DNA of 9,520 nucleotides, taken from an uncultured Verrucomicrobiota bacterium. Lineage in GTDB: Bacteria > Verrucomicrobiota > Verrucomicrobiia > Limisphaerales > UBA9464. The position numbers and the translations under genes are program-made. Location: assembly GCA_903864375.1 (NCBI GenBank), contig CAIPFS010000381.1:1-9520 (forward strand), read 5' to 3'. The notes under the pieces are model-generated. The model had not been told where the DNA came from. It ran no database searches and saw nothing but the letters and a program-made list of their open reading frames with translations. How positions within the stretch are numbered: the stretch's first letter is position 1; each line of letters begins with the position of its first letter. This document shows positions 1-7,413 of the stretch, piece by piece.

Positions 1-563
1 CGGGCCGCGACCAGCGCCAGCATCCGGGCTTCAGATTCCTGGGCTCTGAGCCGGTCATTGGCCGCCCGTAATTCGGCACGCTGGCCCGTGAGTCGGACAT
101 TCAGACGCCTCGCGTCGTCCAGCGCAATCTGGCTGGACTGCAACACCTGCAGCAGGTCGACCACGGGGTCATGGACGGCAAAATCCTCGAAACTAAGTCC
201 GCGGGCCGAGATTTCCTGGGGATCCGTAATCCAGGGGGAACCGAGAAAGAGGGCGCTCTGACCGTCGGGCAGTGGCATGAATTGACCCCGTAGTTGGAGT
301 TGAGTGGTCCGGTGTTCCAACAAAATGAAATACCGCCGGTTCTCGGTCAGCCATTGCCAGGTCAGATGGCCGTGGGGCCGCAGGGAATGAAATGCCGACG
401 AAAAATCAGTCCCTTCACGGACATCGGGACAAAGTTTCGCAAGACTGGAACCGACCTGAAGCACCTCCAGACCGGGCCCAACGGCGACGTGAAAGGGAAA
501 GGCGGCGGCAAACTGTTCCGGGGGAAGTCCCAAGGGTTGCCGCGGGGATGCATCCAGACTCAT
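1..563 (-). CDS. HNOBA-domain signalling protein, 3' end beyond window (partial)
   Basis: The gene starts at 563 and stays open for 187 codons to the window edge, so only its N-terminus is seen. Residues about 20-140 match the HNOBA (haem NO-binding associated) domain that follows the haem domain in soluble guanylate cyclase. Key marks are FPFHVAV near residue 22, RGQFMPLPDG at 92-101, FLGSPW at 106-111 and a HDPVVDLL stretch at 131-138. From about residue 140 to the edge the sequence is charged and heptad-like (ARRLNVRL, QRAELRAANDRL), as expected for the coiled-coil signalling helix that precedes an output domain. The output (histidine kinase, GGDEF, cyclase or other) lies outside the window. 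The ATG overlaps the stop of the upstream H-NOX gene as ATGA, so the pair is probably translationally coupled and the proteins probably partner. The domain call is from remembered family patterns; the partner role is inferred. Confidence 0.85.
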   Translation of the reverse strand, partial: MSLDASPRQPLGLPPEQFAAAFPFHVAVGPGLEVLQVGSSLAKLCPDVREGTDFSSAFHSLRPHGHLTWQWLTENRRYFILLEHRTTQLQLRGQFMPLPDGQSALFLGSPWITDPQEISARGLSFEDFAVHDPVVDLLQVLQSSQIALDDARRLNVRLTGQRAELRAANDRLRAQESEARMLALVAA

Positions 564-1120
564 GTTGCAGACGGCATTTCCCACGTCACGTCAAAGACGT
601 CATGGTCGGACACATCCCCTTTCGGAATCCTCAGGCGGACGGTCATGGAGGTCTGGAACATCTTTCCAAGTCCCTGCATCAGGCCGATGACGAAGGAGGC
701 CAGTCCCGGACGATGGGAATAATAGTGAAGGCTGAGGGACTGGGAGGTGATATCCCGGCACTCGAAACGTGGTGGCTGCAGCTTGGGGAAAATCATGGCC
801 ACCCGGCTGTGAAAATTGGGCAGATTACCCAAAAACTCCGGAAGAGTGCGCCCGCCGGCCCGCATCATTTCGCCATAACCCTTCCGGGCGGTATGTAGAA
901 CCCAATGCTCCCCGAAGGCGATCAAGATCTCGTCGGTCGGTTGCCCAAGAATCTCGCTGGCGGCACCGACCAGTTGATAGGTGATGTCATCCGAATAGGC
1001 TTCATTGGAAATAAAGACGTCGACATCCACACGGGCACGTTCCTTGATTTTCTCCCAGACCTCCTCCCCATGATGGAGACACACGAGCTCCTCCACGGCC
1101 TTATTCACCATTCCGTACAT
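560..1120 (-). CDS. H-NOX (HNOB) haem-based nitric oxide sensor protein
   Basis: A 186-residue stand-alone haem NO/O2-binding protein, the usual length for bacterial H-NOX and probably cytosolic. The N-terminus MYGMVNKAVEEL closely follows cyanobacterial H-NOX (MYGLVNKA), which fixes the start. The proximal haem ligand is His104 in PNFHSRV. The propionate-binding YxSxR motif is Tyr133-Ser135-Arg137. The helix after it (PGLASFVIGLMQG) has Ser or Phe, not Tyr, where O2-binding H-NOX proteins carry the distal-pocket tyrosine, so NO selectivity over O2 is expected. It lies 51 bases downstream of the glycosyltransferase gene and overlaps the HNOBA gene by four bases. No clear Shine-Dalgarno precedes it; the 51-base leader is AT-rich near the start and could carry a secondary promoter. 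NO binding normally breaks the His-iron bond and alters a partner, here most likely the HNOBA protein (inference). Confidence 0.95.
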   Translation of the reverse strand: MYGMVNKAVEELVCLHHGEEVWEKIKERARVDVDVFISNEAYSDDITYQLVGAASEILGQPTDEILIAFGEHWVLHTARKGYGEMMRAGGRTLPEFLGNLPNFHSRVAMIFPKLQPPRFECRDITSQSLSLHYYSHRPGLASFVIGLMQGLGKMFQTSMTVRLRIPKGDVSDHDVFDVTWEMPSAT

Positions 1121-1171
1121 AACGATTTATTGCTCTTATTAAACACGCTGGGGACGAGCTGTCGTGCCGGT

Positions 1172-2521
1172 TCATCGCGGAAAACCGAAGGGGATGCCCC
1201 AATCCGGCTTTTCCGTCCGGCGTCCCCGGACCCAGTCATAGATCTCGACCATCTGGCGGGCTTTGGCCTCCCAGGTGAAGTATTGGAAAACGTGCTCCTG
1301 CGCCCGCACCGCCGCGGCGCTGAGGCGGGTCGGATCGGAAAGGCAGTCGGCAAAGACGCGGGCCAGTCCTTGAATGATCGCCGTCCTTGGCCCCATGGGC
1401 AGGGACCATCCAGCACCGGGCGGGACCAGTTCCGCAGGTCCACCGTAATCCAGGACCACCGGCACCAATCCCAGCGCCATCGCCTCCAGGACGACGCCAC
1501 CGCCGAATTCGCGAACACTGGGAAAGCCGAAGACATGTGAGCGCGTGAGCCGGTCCGCCAGTTGATCATGCTTCACCCAACCGGGAAAATCGACGGCCCC
1601 GGTGATGCCCAAATCCGACACCAACTGCCGCAATTTCGGCATCTCCGGTCCATCGCCAATGATGTCCAGTCGCAACCGCCCCGCGCGCGCCAGTTCGGCG
1701 GAGGCTTCGATCAACATGTCCACACCCTTGAGAGGCACCAACCGCCCCACAAACGCCACCCGGAGCGGTTCAACAAAAGGACGGGCTTCACGCCGCGGGA
1801 ATTTGGTGGCGTCAATGGCGTTTTCCGGAACAAAAACGCACTTGGAATGGTATTGCGGCGGCATTTCCTTCCAGGCGATGCGCGCCCCAATCAACAGGGC
1901 GGCGGAATCCCGCCGTGTGGAATGGAATCCCGGGAGCACCCGATGGAGATTCCGAAACCGTCCCAACCACTCCCGCTCGGCGCGTTGCAAATGAGCAAAC
2001 TCTTTCGGCCAGGGAACCCCACCGTTCAAGGGACCCAAAACAAAGCGGGCTCCCGCCCGGGCGCACCGGGTGGCGAGGAGGCTTGGCGTAACGGGTGCGT
2101 TGGGGACAATGCGATGCACGACATCGAATTCACCCGCCTGGATGCGCGGACCAAATTCACGCCAGACCCGGCGCTCAAAAGCCGGGTAGGCCAGCGTCGC
2201 GAGCGCCGAATACGTGCTCCACCCGAGTGCGGTTCCCCCGCGCAGCACCTTGGAGACATTCCAGGCCATACCCTGCCAGCGGCGGTTGTTGATCGGGGTG
2301 AATTCCATGGTCCCCAACCCGGCCGCCCGGATGTCCTTCTCATTTCGGATTTCGGCGGCAAGATGGACATCCGCCACCTCGGACAAGGCGCGACTGAAAC
2401 TCCAACCGATCAGTGACACACTCGTGAGCACCGGGTTCGCCGATTCGGCCACCACCAGGACGCGCGGACGCCCGGTCGATGAGGGACCATGGTGGAGTTT
2501 ACGATCGTGGGATTGGGACAT
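1172..2521 (-). CDS. GT4-family glycosyltransferase (GT-B fold), polysaccharide biosynthesis
   Basis: A protein of about 449 residues from the chosen ATG at 2521. It has an N-terminal acceptor-side domain beginning with the beta-strand RPRVLVVAES and a C-terminal glycosyl transferases group 1 domain. Visible motifs are RVAFVGRLVPLKG at about 254-266, IIGDGPE near 287-293 and the EX7E nucleotide-sugar signature Glu338 to Glu346 in EFGGGVVLEAM. It should transfer a sugar from a nucleotide donor to a lipid-linked or polysaccharide acceptor at the inner membrane face; donor and acceptor cannot be told. The open frame extends to a possible start at 2692, but that would overlap the membrane protein gene by about 158 bases with low-complexity, unfamily-like sequence. 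The ATG at 2521 lies 13 bases after that gene's stop and is preferred, although it lacks a Shine-Dalgarno. It is the third gene of the exopolysaccharide-like operon. Confidence 0.9.
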   Translation of the reverse strand: MSQSHDRKLHHGPSSTGRPRVLVVAESANPVLTSVSLIGWSFSRALSEVADVHLAAEIRNEKDIRAAGLGTMEFTPINNRRWQGMAWNVSKVLRGGTALGWSTYSALATLAYPAFERRVWREFGPRIQAGEFDVVHRIVPNAPVTPSLLATRCARAGARFVLGPLNGGVPWPKEFAHLQRAEREWLGRFRNLHRVLPGFHSTRRDSAALLIGARIAWKEMPPQYHSKCVFVPENAIDATKFPRREARPFVEPLRVAFVGRLVPLKGVDMLIEASAELARAGRLRLDIIGDGPEMPKLRQLVSDLGITGAVDFPGWVKHDQLADRLTRSHVFGFPSVREFGGGVVLEAMALGLVPVVLDYGGPAELVPPGAGWSLPMGPRTAIIQGLARVFADCLSDPTRLSAAAVRAQEHVFQYFTWEAKARQMVEIYDWVRGRRTEKPDWGIPFGFPR

Positions 2522-2534
2522 GGCGGGAGGTAGT

Positions 2535-3938
2535 TCAGGCCAGGACGCCGCGTTTGGCACGCGGCAAATCAAATGAAGTGGGAAGGCCCCGTTGGCGGAC
2601 GTATTGCACCCGGGCCACAAAGCCACAAAAAATAAGCCACGCCGAAAGATTCTTCGTCTGGCTGAGGACCCGCTCCACCAACCCGTGGCCATAGGTCAGA
2701 CAGAGCGCCACCACAACACCGCCCAGGAAATACCCCAGCGGCGCCTTCCAATAATACAACAACCCCCGAAAGGCCCACCAGAGCGTCAACGCCTCGAAGA
2801 AGGCATAGGTGATAAACCCTCCATAGCCGGTCTCCGACAGGAGCAACCAGTAAAGGCTCTCGGTCAGTGGACAGGCGAAGTAAAGCTCGTCGATGATCCG
2901 GAATCCACGGCTCTCATCCCAATCCATCAACACCTGGCAATACCGATCGTACGGGAGGCTGTTCATTACTCCGAAATTGTTCCACCCAATGCCAATGGGT
3001 GAATCCTGCAGCATGTGCTTCGACATCCGGTTCAGCACCGGGCGAAGGTCTTCCATGCCTTCATGCGATCCAGCCTCTTCCACCCGGGCCATGATGGAGT
3101 CAAGGGCCAGCATCCCTGCCGCAACGGCCGCGCAGGCCCCCATTCCAGTGATGGTGACCTTCCGAAGGGACGGTCCCCGGAGATAGGCCAGCCCGGTGAC
3201 GGCCACTGCTCCAATGCACAGCGCTCCCAGTCCGCCCCGCGAGACCGACAACAGGATCATCAGTGCCGTGGCTCCGGTGGCCCCCAGGAAAAGCACCATG
3301 TCTCCCTGCGACACCTGACGGCAGAAGGAGGCTGCAAGGATGGGCAGGGCACATAAATAAGCCCATATGGCCATCGGATTTTGGTGTTCAAACCATCCAT
3401 GCACCTGCCAGCGCCCTTCCAGGTAGCGCAACTTCAGGCAAACCAGGGTCTGAACAATCAGGGTGATCGACAGCGACCGCATGACCCATTTCAGGTCGGT
3501 GGAGTCCCGGAACGCGTGGAAGGCACCGACAAAGATCATCACCGCAGTGGTGAACTTCCAGATGGCCATCAAGACGTACAGCTTATTGGGGGCCGCCAGG
3601 ATGGAGATGCTGCTGACCGCACAATAAAGTAGATAAAATCGAAGGCCAGGCGGGGACAGACGGACTCCAGGCTCCTTGCGAAAATAGGCCGCCATCGTCA
3701 GGGCAATGCCTACGGCAACAATATTGGAAAATTCGAATCCCTTGGTGTGTCCGCGATATAATTCGACCGAATTAATCATCAGAGTCAGCTTGCCAGGTAT
3801 CCAGGAGGGCATGGAAACCATGATCGCAAGCGCGATTCGCTCCGCGGTGCGATTTTTGGAAAAAAACAAACCCAACGCCGGGGCAATTGCCACATAAAGC
3901 AACACCACGTAGATGAGTTTTATTATTTCCTTGATCAT
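2535..3938 (-). CDS. O-antigen ligase / Wzy-type polysaccharide polymerase, multi-pass membrane protein
   Basis: A 467-residue integral membrane protein with roughly eleven to thirteen hydrophobic segments, starting at residues 8-26 and ending at 430-445. A large polar loop lies at about 283-355, the layout of the O-antigen ligase/Wzy_C family. Family-like motifs are SVSRGGLGAL at 231-240, FEHQNPMAIW at 183-192 in the middle of the membrane region, and the loop segment MLQDSPIGIGWNNFG at 309-323. Such proteins join or polymerise undecaprenyl-linked oligosaccharides on the periplasmic side. Ligase and polymerase cannot be told apart from sequence alone. The ATG at 3938 follows the regulator stop by 21 bases, and the GT4 gene follows 13 bases after its own stop, so the three are probably co-transcribed. 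No good Shine-Dalgarno is seen. Confidence 0.88.
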   Translation of the reverse strand: MIKEIIKLIYVVLLYVAIAPALGLFFSKNRTAERIALAIMVSMPSWIPGKLTLMINSVELYRGHTKGFEFSNIVAVGIALTMAAYFRKEPGVRLSPPGLRFYLLYCAVSSISILAAPNKLYVLMAIWKFTTAVMIFVGAFHAFRDSTDLKWVMRSLSITLIVQTLVCLKLRYLEGRWQVHGWFEHQNPMAIWAYLCALPILAASFCRQVSQGDMVLFLGATGATALMILLSVSRGGLGALCIGAVAVTGLAYLRGPSLRKVTITGMGACAAVAAGMLALDSIMARVEEAGSHEGMEDLRPVLNRMSKHMLQDSPIGIGWNNFGVMNSLPYDRYCQVLMDWDESRGFRIIDELYFACPLTESLYWLLLSETGYGGFITYAFFEALTLWWAFRGLLYYWKAPLGYFLGGVVVALCLTYGHGLVERVLSQTKNLSAWLIFCGFVARVQYVRQRGLPTSFDLPRAKRGVLA

Positions 3939-3959
3939 GACGGATATCCCAAGGGGATC

Positions 3960-5348
3960 TCAGTCGAGCTTTCCCGCTTTACGCCAACGCCAGAGGGTTG
4001 AGGCGTTGATGCCCAATTGTCCGGCGACCCAGCTGTAGTTGTTGTCACTTTCAGCCAGCAGCTTGCGTGCAAGGGCAATACGTTGTTTGCCATTCGGAAT
4101 CAGCGTGGCGGGATTGGCAAGACCGGCCGGGACACCGGGCTGGTGGGACGGTTCGGGCAAAACCGGTGCCAGCACTTTGGAGCTTGCCGCCTCCTCGACG
4201 GAAAGCCTGCGGCTCGGTTCTTCCGGCTGGTCCCACCAGGGAGCCCGGAGTACCGGTCCATCAAACAGCAGGACCATGCGGTCAATCGTGCTCTTTAATT
4301 CCCGGACATTACCCGGCCAGCTATAACCGTGAAACCGGGTGATCAAGGCCGGCTCGATGGTCTCAAAATTCTTTCCAAACCGCTCATTTGCCTTTTTCAA
4401 AAAGGCGATGGCCAGCTCGGCAATGTCGTCTGGCCGCGATCTCAAGGGCGGCACCTGTAGAATAATCTCGGCCAGCCGGTAGTAGAGATCCGCCCGGAAT
4501 CGACTCTCGGCAATCTCGGTATCCAGATTTCTGTTGGTCGCAGAAACCACACGAACGTTGACCTTGTACTCGCCTTCGCCCCCGACCCGCCGGGCTTTAC
4601 GGGTTTCCAGAAAGCGAAGAAGCTTCGGCTGGACGCCAATCTCCATTTCGCCAATTTCATCAAGGAACAGCGTGCCCCCGTGGGCCTGTTCCACCAGTCC
4701 CTGGCGCGCTTTGTGAGCTCCGGTAAAGGCCCCCTTCTCCACTCCAAACAATTCCGCCTCCAGCAGGTCCTTGGGAATCGCTGCGCAGTTCAATGCAATG
4801 AAACCTCCACCCCGCCCTGCTTTGTGCAAGGCCGAGGCCACCCGTTCCTTGCCCACACCCGACTCGCCATTGATCAGGACGCACACGTCGGTCGGTCCAA
4901 GGCGATCGATCGTCTGTTGAAGACGCTGAATGGCCGCCGACTTCCCAATCAGCACATCGTCCGCGCTCAGGGGGCGGCCCCCATACAATTGCAGCCAGAC
5001 GGACTGGTGCTCCGTGACCCGGCTCACCGCTTCCCTCCAGCGCTCATCAGAATCGTACGTCGAAACGACATCAATCGCCCCGTCACGCATGCCGCGTGCC
5101 ACATCCCGGGTTTCGACCTTTTCCATCCAGACCACGTAGGGACGGTTCGCCCGGGCAAAGCGGACCCGTAACCGCGACCAAATCGGGTCATCCATGACCT
5201 CCAACGGGACCAGGTACACCAAATCACACGTGGCCGCCGTCAACTCAATCACCTCGACGTCCTCAAACACCCGATGAAGCAGACCCAGACGTTGCAACCG
5301 GGCGGCAGGCTCGAAGTCAAAATCGGCAGGATGAAAAACATTGATCAT
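3960..5348 (-). CDS. Sigma-54 enhancer-binding regulator with degenerate receiver domain (PrsR/VpsR-like)
   Basis: A 462-residue bacterial enhancer-binding protein. Residues 1-115 resemble a receiver fold but lack its chemistry: the expected phospho-acceptor position after strand DLVYL is Val47, there is no N-terminal acidic pair, and the usual Lys is absent. The AAA+ domain (about 132-365) is complete, with Walker A GESGVGKE 161-168, the sigma-54 contact loop GAFTGA 206-211, Walker B GGTLFLDE 224-231, SRFRADLYYRL 282-292 bearing the arginine fingers, and WPGNVREL 344-351. After a Pro-rich linker, a Fis-type helix-turn-helix spans about 421-459 (YSWVAGQLGINASTLWRWRK). It should activate sigma-54 promoters, most simply those of the polysaccharide genes it precedes. 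The overall type recalls PrsR of PEP-CTERM/exosortase loci and VpsR/FleQ, which sense c-di-GMP rather than phosphate; that comparison is inference. It is the first gene of the minus-strand operon. Confidence 0.92.
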   Translation of the reverse strand: MINVFHPADFDFEPAARLQRLGLLHRVFEDVEVIELTAATCDLVYLVPLEVMDDPIWSRLRVRFARANRPYVVWMEKVETRDVARGMRDGAIDVVSTYDSDERWREAVSRVTEHQSVWLQLYGGRPLSADDVLIGKSAAIQRLQQTIDRLGPTDVCVLINGESGVGKERVASALHKAGRGGGFIALNCAAIPKDLLEAELFGVEKGAFTGAHKARQGLVEQAHGGTLFLDEIGEMEIGVQPKLLRFLETRKARRVGGEGEYKVNVRVVSATNRNLDTEIAESRFRADLYYRLAEIILQVPPLRSRPDDIAELAIAFLKKANERFGKNFETIEPALITRFHGYSWPGNVRELKSTIDRMVLLFDGPVLRAPWWDQPEEPSRRLSVEEAASSKVLAPVLPEPSHQPGVPAGLANPATLIPNGKQRIALARKLLAESDNNYSWVAGQLGINASTLWRWRKAGKLD

Positions 5349-5365
5349 GCAGATGCAAGAAGACG

Positions 5366-5425
5366 CTGTTGCAGATGAGTCTCAAAAGCAATCACTACCT
5401 GCCGTCTGAAAGTTACTTGCAACAG
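5366..5425. promoter_or_regulatory. Candidate operator: inverted repeat in the divergent regulator/GT2 intergenic region
   Basis: The 180-base region 5349-5528 lies between the divergent regulator and GT2 genes and must hold at least one promoter. It contains CTGTTGCA at 5366-5373 and its exact complement TGCAACAG at 5418-5425. Arm centres are 52 bases apart, close to five helical turns. A third related element, GTTGCAGAT, recurs at 5368-5376 and 5517-5525. A pair of phased half-sites would suit a self-regulating enhancer-binding protein. An 8-base dyad in 180 bases can arise by chance, and I found no clean GG-N10-GC sigma-54 promoter or convincing sigma-70 promoter here. Confidence 0.25.
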
Positions 5426-5528
5426 AGGGACAGGTCATTTGTTGAACCGCTTGGAATGAGTTCGATGAAATCCACCTTTTCACCGGTCTCGGTTCGCGGT
5501 TACCTCAAGCGTCATCGTTGCAGATCCC

Positions 5529-6368
5529 ATGCCTCCCCATTTGACCTCCCCATCTCCCCATCGGCCAACAGTCGGGGTGGTCGTTCGTTTCAAGAATTCG
5601 GCGGCGACGCTGCCGGAAGTTCTCGCCGCCCTCCGCCGGCAGACCGTTCCGCCGAACCTGATTCTTGGAGTCAACAACGCCAGCACGGACGGTTCACCCG
5701 AGCTTTTGCGGGCCGCAGGTGCCCGGGTGGTGGAGTGGACTGCCGCCTATCATCATCCCCAGGTTCTCAACTTTGCCTTGGGCCACTGCGATACAGACCT
5801 GGTTCTGGTGCTCAGTTCACACACGGTTTTCGAATCCGACACGGCCATGGAGGAATTAATCGATTCCTTCAACGATCCCCGAACCGCTTGTGCCAGCGGA
5901 AAGTGGGATACGGACCCCTTTTTCAGCGACGCCATCGACTGGCAGGAACTCCAGGCGAAGGGTTTGAAGTTCGGCTCCATTTATTCGAACAGCATGGGGA
6001 TGCTTCGCCGGAAACTCTGGGAGAAGATTCCATTCGATGAATCCATTCCGACGATGGAGGACGGAGCCTGGGCGGTGGCGCAGGTCCATGCCGGTCATGT
6101 TTGTCGTCGGCTCAATTTCCCCTTTCGATACCAACGCGGCGGCCGTCGTCGGGATTTCATCTTTGCGCTGATCACCTTCCAACTGGCGGCACGTCATGGG
6201 CTGCCCGTCGCCTGGCTGGGCGTGACGGGCACTCTGCGTGAACTGCTCCGCATCGCGTCTCTGCGCCTGCTGGGATCGGGCGGACGGGAGATCCCCGAGC
6301 ATCGTCCGTTGATGGAGCGATTGAAGGCCTGGGCGCTTTGGCGATTCGTGCAACCGGAGAAAGAATGA
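5529..6368 (+). CDS. GT2-family glycosyltransferase
   Basis: A 279-residue GT-A type glycosyltransferase family 2 protein. It begins with the family strand GVVVRFKNSA at 16-25, continues with ALRRQTVPPNLILGVNNASTDGS (34-56), the nucleotide-binding part, and has the acceptor-side acidic pair MEDGAWA at 176-182. At the usual DxD metal site the sequence is LSSHTVF (95-101), so the classic Asp pair is missing; remembered relatives in polysaccharide loci carry similar S-x-H variants, so it need not be inactive. The C-terminal 80 residues are basic with hydrophobic stretches (IFALITFQLAARHG) that may sit on the membrane. It is divergent from the exopolysaccharide operon across a shared intergenic region, which suggests the same pathway. 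The start at 5529 has no Shine-Dalgarno; no better upstream start is in frame. Donor sugar is unknown. Confidence 0.88.
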   Translation: MPPHLTSPSPHRPTVGVVVRFKNSAATLPEVLAALRRQTVPPNLILGVNNASTDGSPELLRAAGARVVEWTAAYHHPQVLNFALGHCDTDLVLVLSSHTVFESDTAMEELIDSFNDPRTACASGKWDTDPFFSDAIDWQELQAKGLKFGSIYSNSMGMLRRKLWEKIPFDESIPTMEDGAWAVAQVHAGHVCRRLNFPFRYQRGGRRRDFIFALITFQLAARHGLPVAWLGVTGTLRELLRIASLRLLGSGGREIPEHRPLMERLKAWALWRFVQPEKE

Positions 6369-6389
6369 AGATATCTACCGTCCGGTGAG

Positions 6390-6409
6390 GATAATACCGG
6401 CGGATTATC
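6390..6409. other. Short AT-rich stem-loop in the convergent spacer
   Basis: GATAAT at 6390-6395 pairs perfectly with ATTATC at 6404-6409 around an 8-base GC-rich loop. It lies just after the GT2 stop in the spacer between converging genes. The stem is short and AT-rich and no T-run follows, so termination is only a guess. Confidence 0.2.
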
Positions 6410-6427
6410 GACCGGATTCCACTACCA

Positions 6428-6455
6428 GTCCCGATGTTATCCAGTGGTATCGGAC
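6428..6455. terminator. Weak candidate bidirectional terminator between converging genes
   Basis: GTCCCGAT at 6428-6435 can pair with ATCGGAC at 6449-6455 with a single bulged C, giving a seven-pair stem over a 13-base loop. It sits in the 93-base spacer between the GT2 stop and the stop of the minus-strand SPFH gene, where termination in both directions is needed. No T-tract follows on either strand, so it is not a canonical intrinsic terminator. Rho-dependent ending is an alternative. Confidence 0.25.
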
Positions 6456-6461
6456 ATCTGA

Positions 6462-7376
6462 CTAAACTACCGGTCGGACAGCGGAAACTGCCGCCCCGCC
6501 GGACGGAAGGCTGAGAATCAAGCCCGATCCGATCGATTCCGCCAGAACGACCTTTCCGGAGCTCTTGAGCGTCGCAGAAATTTCAAGCAACCGGAAAAGG
6601 GCCTCTGCCACCTCCGGTTCACGCTGGATTTCAGCCAATGCCTGTCCCACCACCTCGGGACGGACGGCTTGCGCTTGCCCAAGGCGTTGTGACGCCTGTT
6701 TGTCAGCCTCGGAATGGATGATAGCCACGGTATTCTCGCCCGCCTGCTTCATGGCCGCGGTCACCTGGCGCAGACGGTTGACCACCTTGCGCTGAATCTC
6801 GTTGATCATGCCCTTGTCGCGGAATGCCACCTTGCGGATGTAGGTCGAACCCAGGGCAAATCCCCACTGCGTCGATGTGGGAGAGACCTCCTCGCGAACC
6901 TTTCGAGACAAGGCGTCCCGGTCCTCCAGCAGCACGTCGAGCTTGAGGTTGGAAAGCTGCTTGACCACCGCCGTGGCCACATTGGCCTTGAGCGACCCCA
7001 TGGGATCGGAGTTCCGAAACAGATAGGCCGCCGGGTCATTGACATACATTTCAAACCAGACTCCCACACCCATCGGAGCACCTTCCTCGGAATTGACCAA
7101 CTGGTTTCGCAGATAGGACTGATGCAGGAGCGTGGGAACCGTGTAGGTCTTGCCGAACAGAGGAAACAGGAGAGCCTTGGGACCAAACTGAAACAGAGGC
7201 AGAAAAAGCCCCGGCTGGTCCACCTGCCCCACGACTTTCCCAAAAAACGTATAGACGATGACAGTTCGTTCAGGGACGACCCGCCAGAGCTGAAAGAGCT
7301 GGCCGAACGAGACCAGAAGGCCGGCCACAAACAACAGTCCGAAAAAGCCACCGATAACTGCAGCGATAAAATTCAT
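6462..7376 (-). CDS. SPFH/band 7 (prohibitin/HflK-like) membrane-anchored protein
   Basis: A 304-residue protein with one N-terminal hydrophobic anchor (residues about 4-28) followed by an SPFH/band 7 domain: VVPERTVIVYTFFGKVVGQV at 33-52, DQPGLFLPLFQFGPKA 53-68, and a domain body to about 190. The helical arm after it contains KGMINEIQRKVVNRL (188-202), ITHSEAD-like AIIHSEADKQA (218-228), QAQAVRPEVVG (234-243) and EVAEALFRLLE (255-265), the classic end of stomatin/HflC-type proteins. Such proteins form large membrane rings or microdomains and often scaffold proteases or partners. No protease or NfeD-type partner gene is visible. It follows a related but broken SPFH gene after 37 bases, so the pair may form a hetero-oligomer as HflK and HflC do (inference). 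The stop is TAG at 6462-6464. No Shine-Dalgarno is evident. Confidence 0.88.
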   Translation of the reverse strand: MNFIAAVIGGFFGLLFVAGLLVSFGQLFQLWRVVPERTVIVYTFFGKVVGQVDQPGLFLPLFQFGPKALLFPLFGKTYTVPTLLHQSYLRNQLVNSEEGAPMGVGVWFEMYVNDPAAYLFRNSDPMGSLKANVATAVVKQLSNLKLDVLLEDRDALSRKVREEVSPTSTQWGFALGSTYIRKVAFRDKGMINEIQRKVVNRLRQVTAAMKQAGENTVAIIHSEADKQASQRLGQAQAVRPEVVGQALAEIQREPEVAEALFRLLEISATLKSSGKVVLAESIGSGLILSLPSGGAAVSAVRPVV

Positions 7377-7413
7377 GGTGATTTGACGATCAGCGGTTCA
7401 AGTCGTGGTGAAA

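Noticed and set aside
294..898. Two overlapping plus-strand frames (294-722 and 392-898)
   Set aside because: They run antisense to the H-NOX and HNOBA genes, whose minus-strand translations are clearly conserved families.
1140..1171. Possible sigma-54 promoter before the H-NOX gene (minus strand CGGCACGAC resembling the -24 element)
   Set aside because: The -12 position ten bases later reads CG and not GC, and no TTGC is present, so only half the promoter matches.
1562..2416. A long plus-strand open frame (284 codons) opposite the GT4 gene
   Set aside because: It is antisense to a clear glycosyltransferase, has low-complexity Pro/Arg/Gly-rich translation and no family features. Long shadow frames are common in GC-rich coding DNA.
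2522..2692. Longer N-terminus for the GT4 protein, starting at 2692
   Set aside because: It would overlap the membrane protein gene by about 158 bases, and the extra residues do not look like the family. The ATG at 2521 sits 13 bases after the preceding stop.
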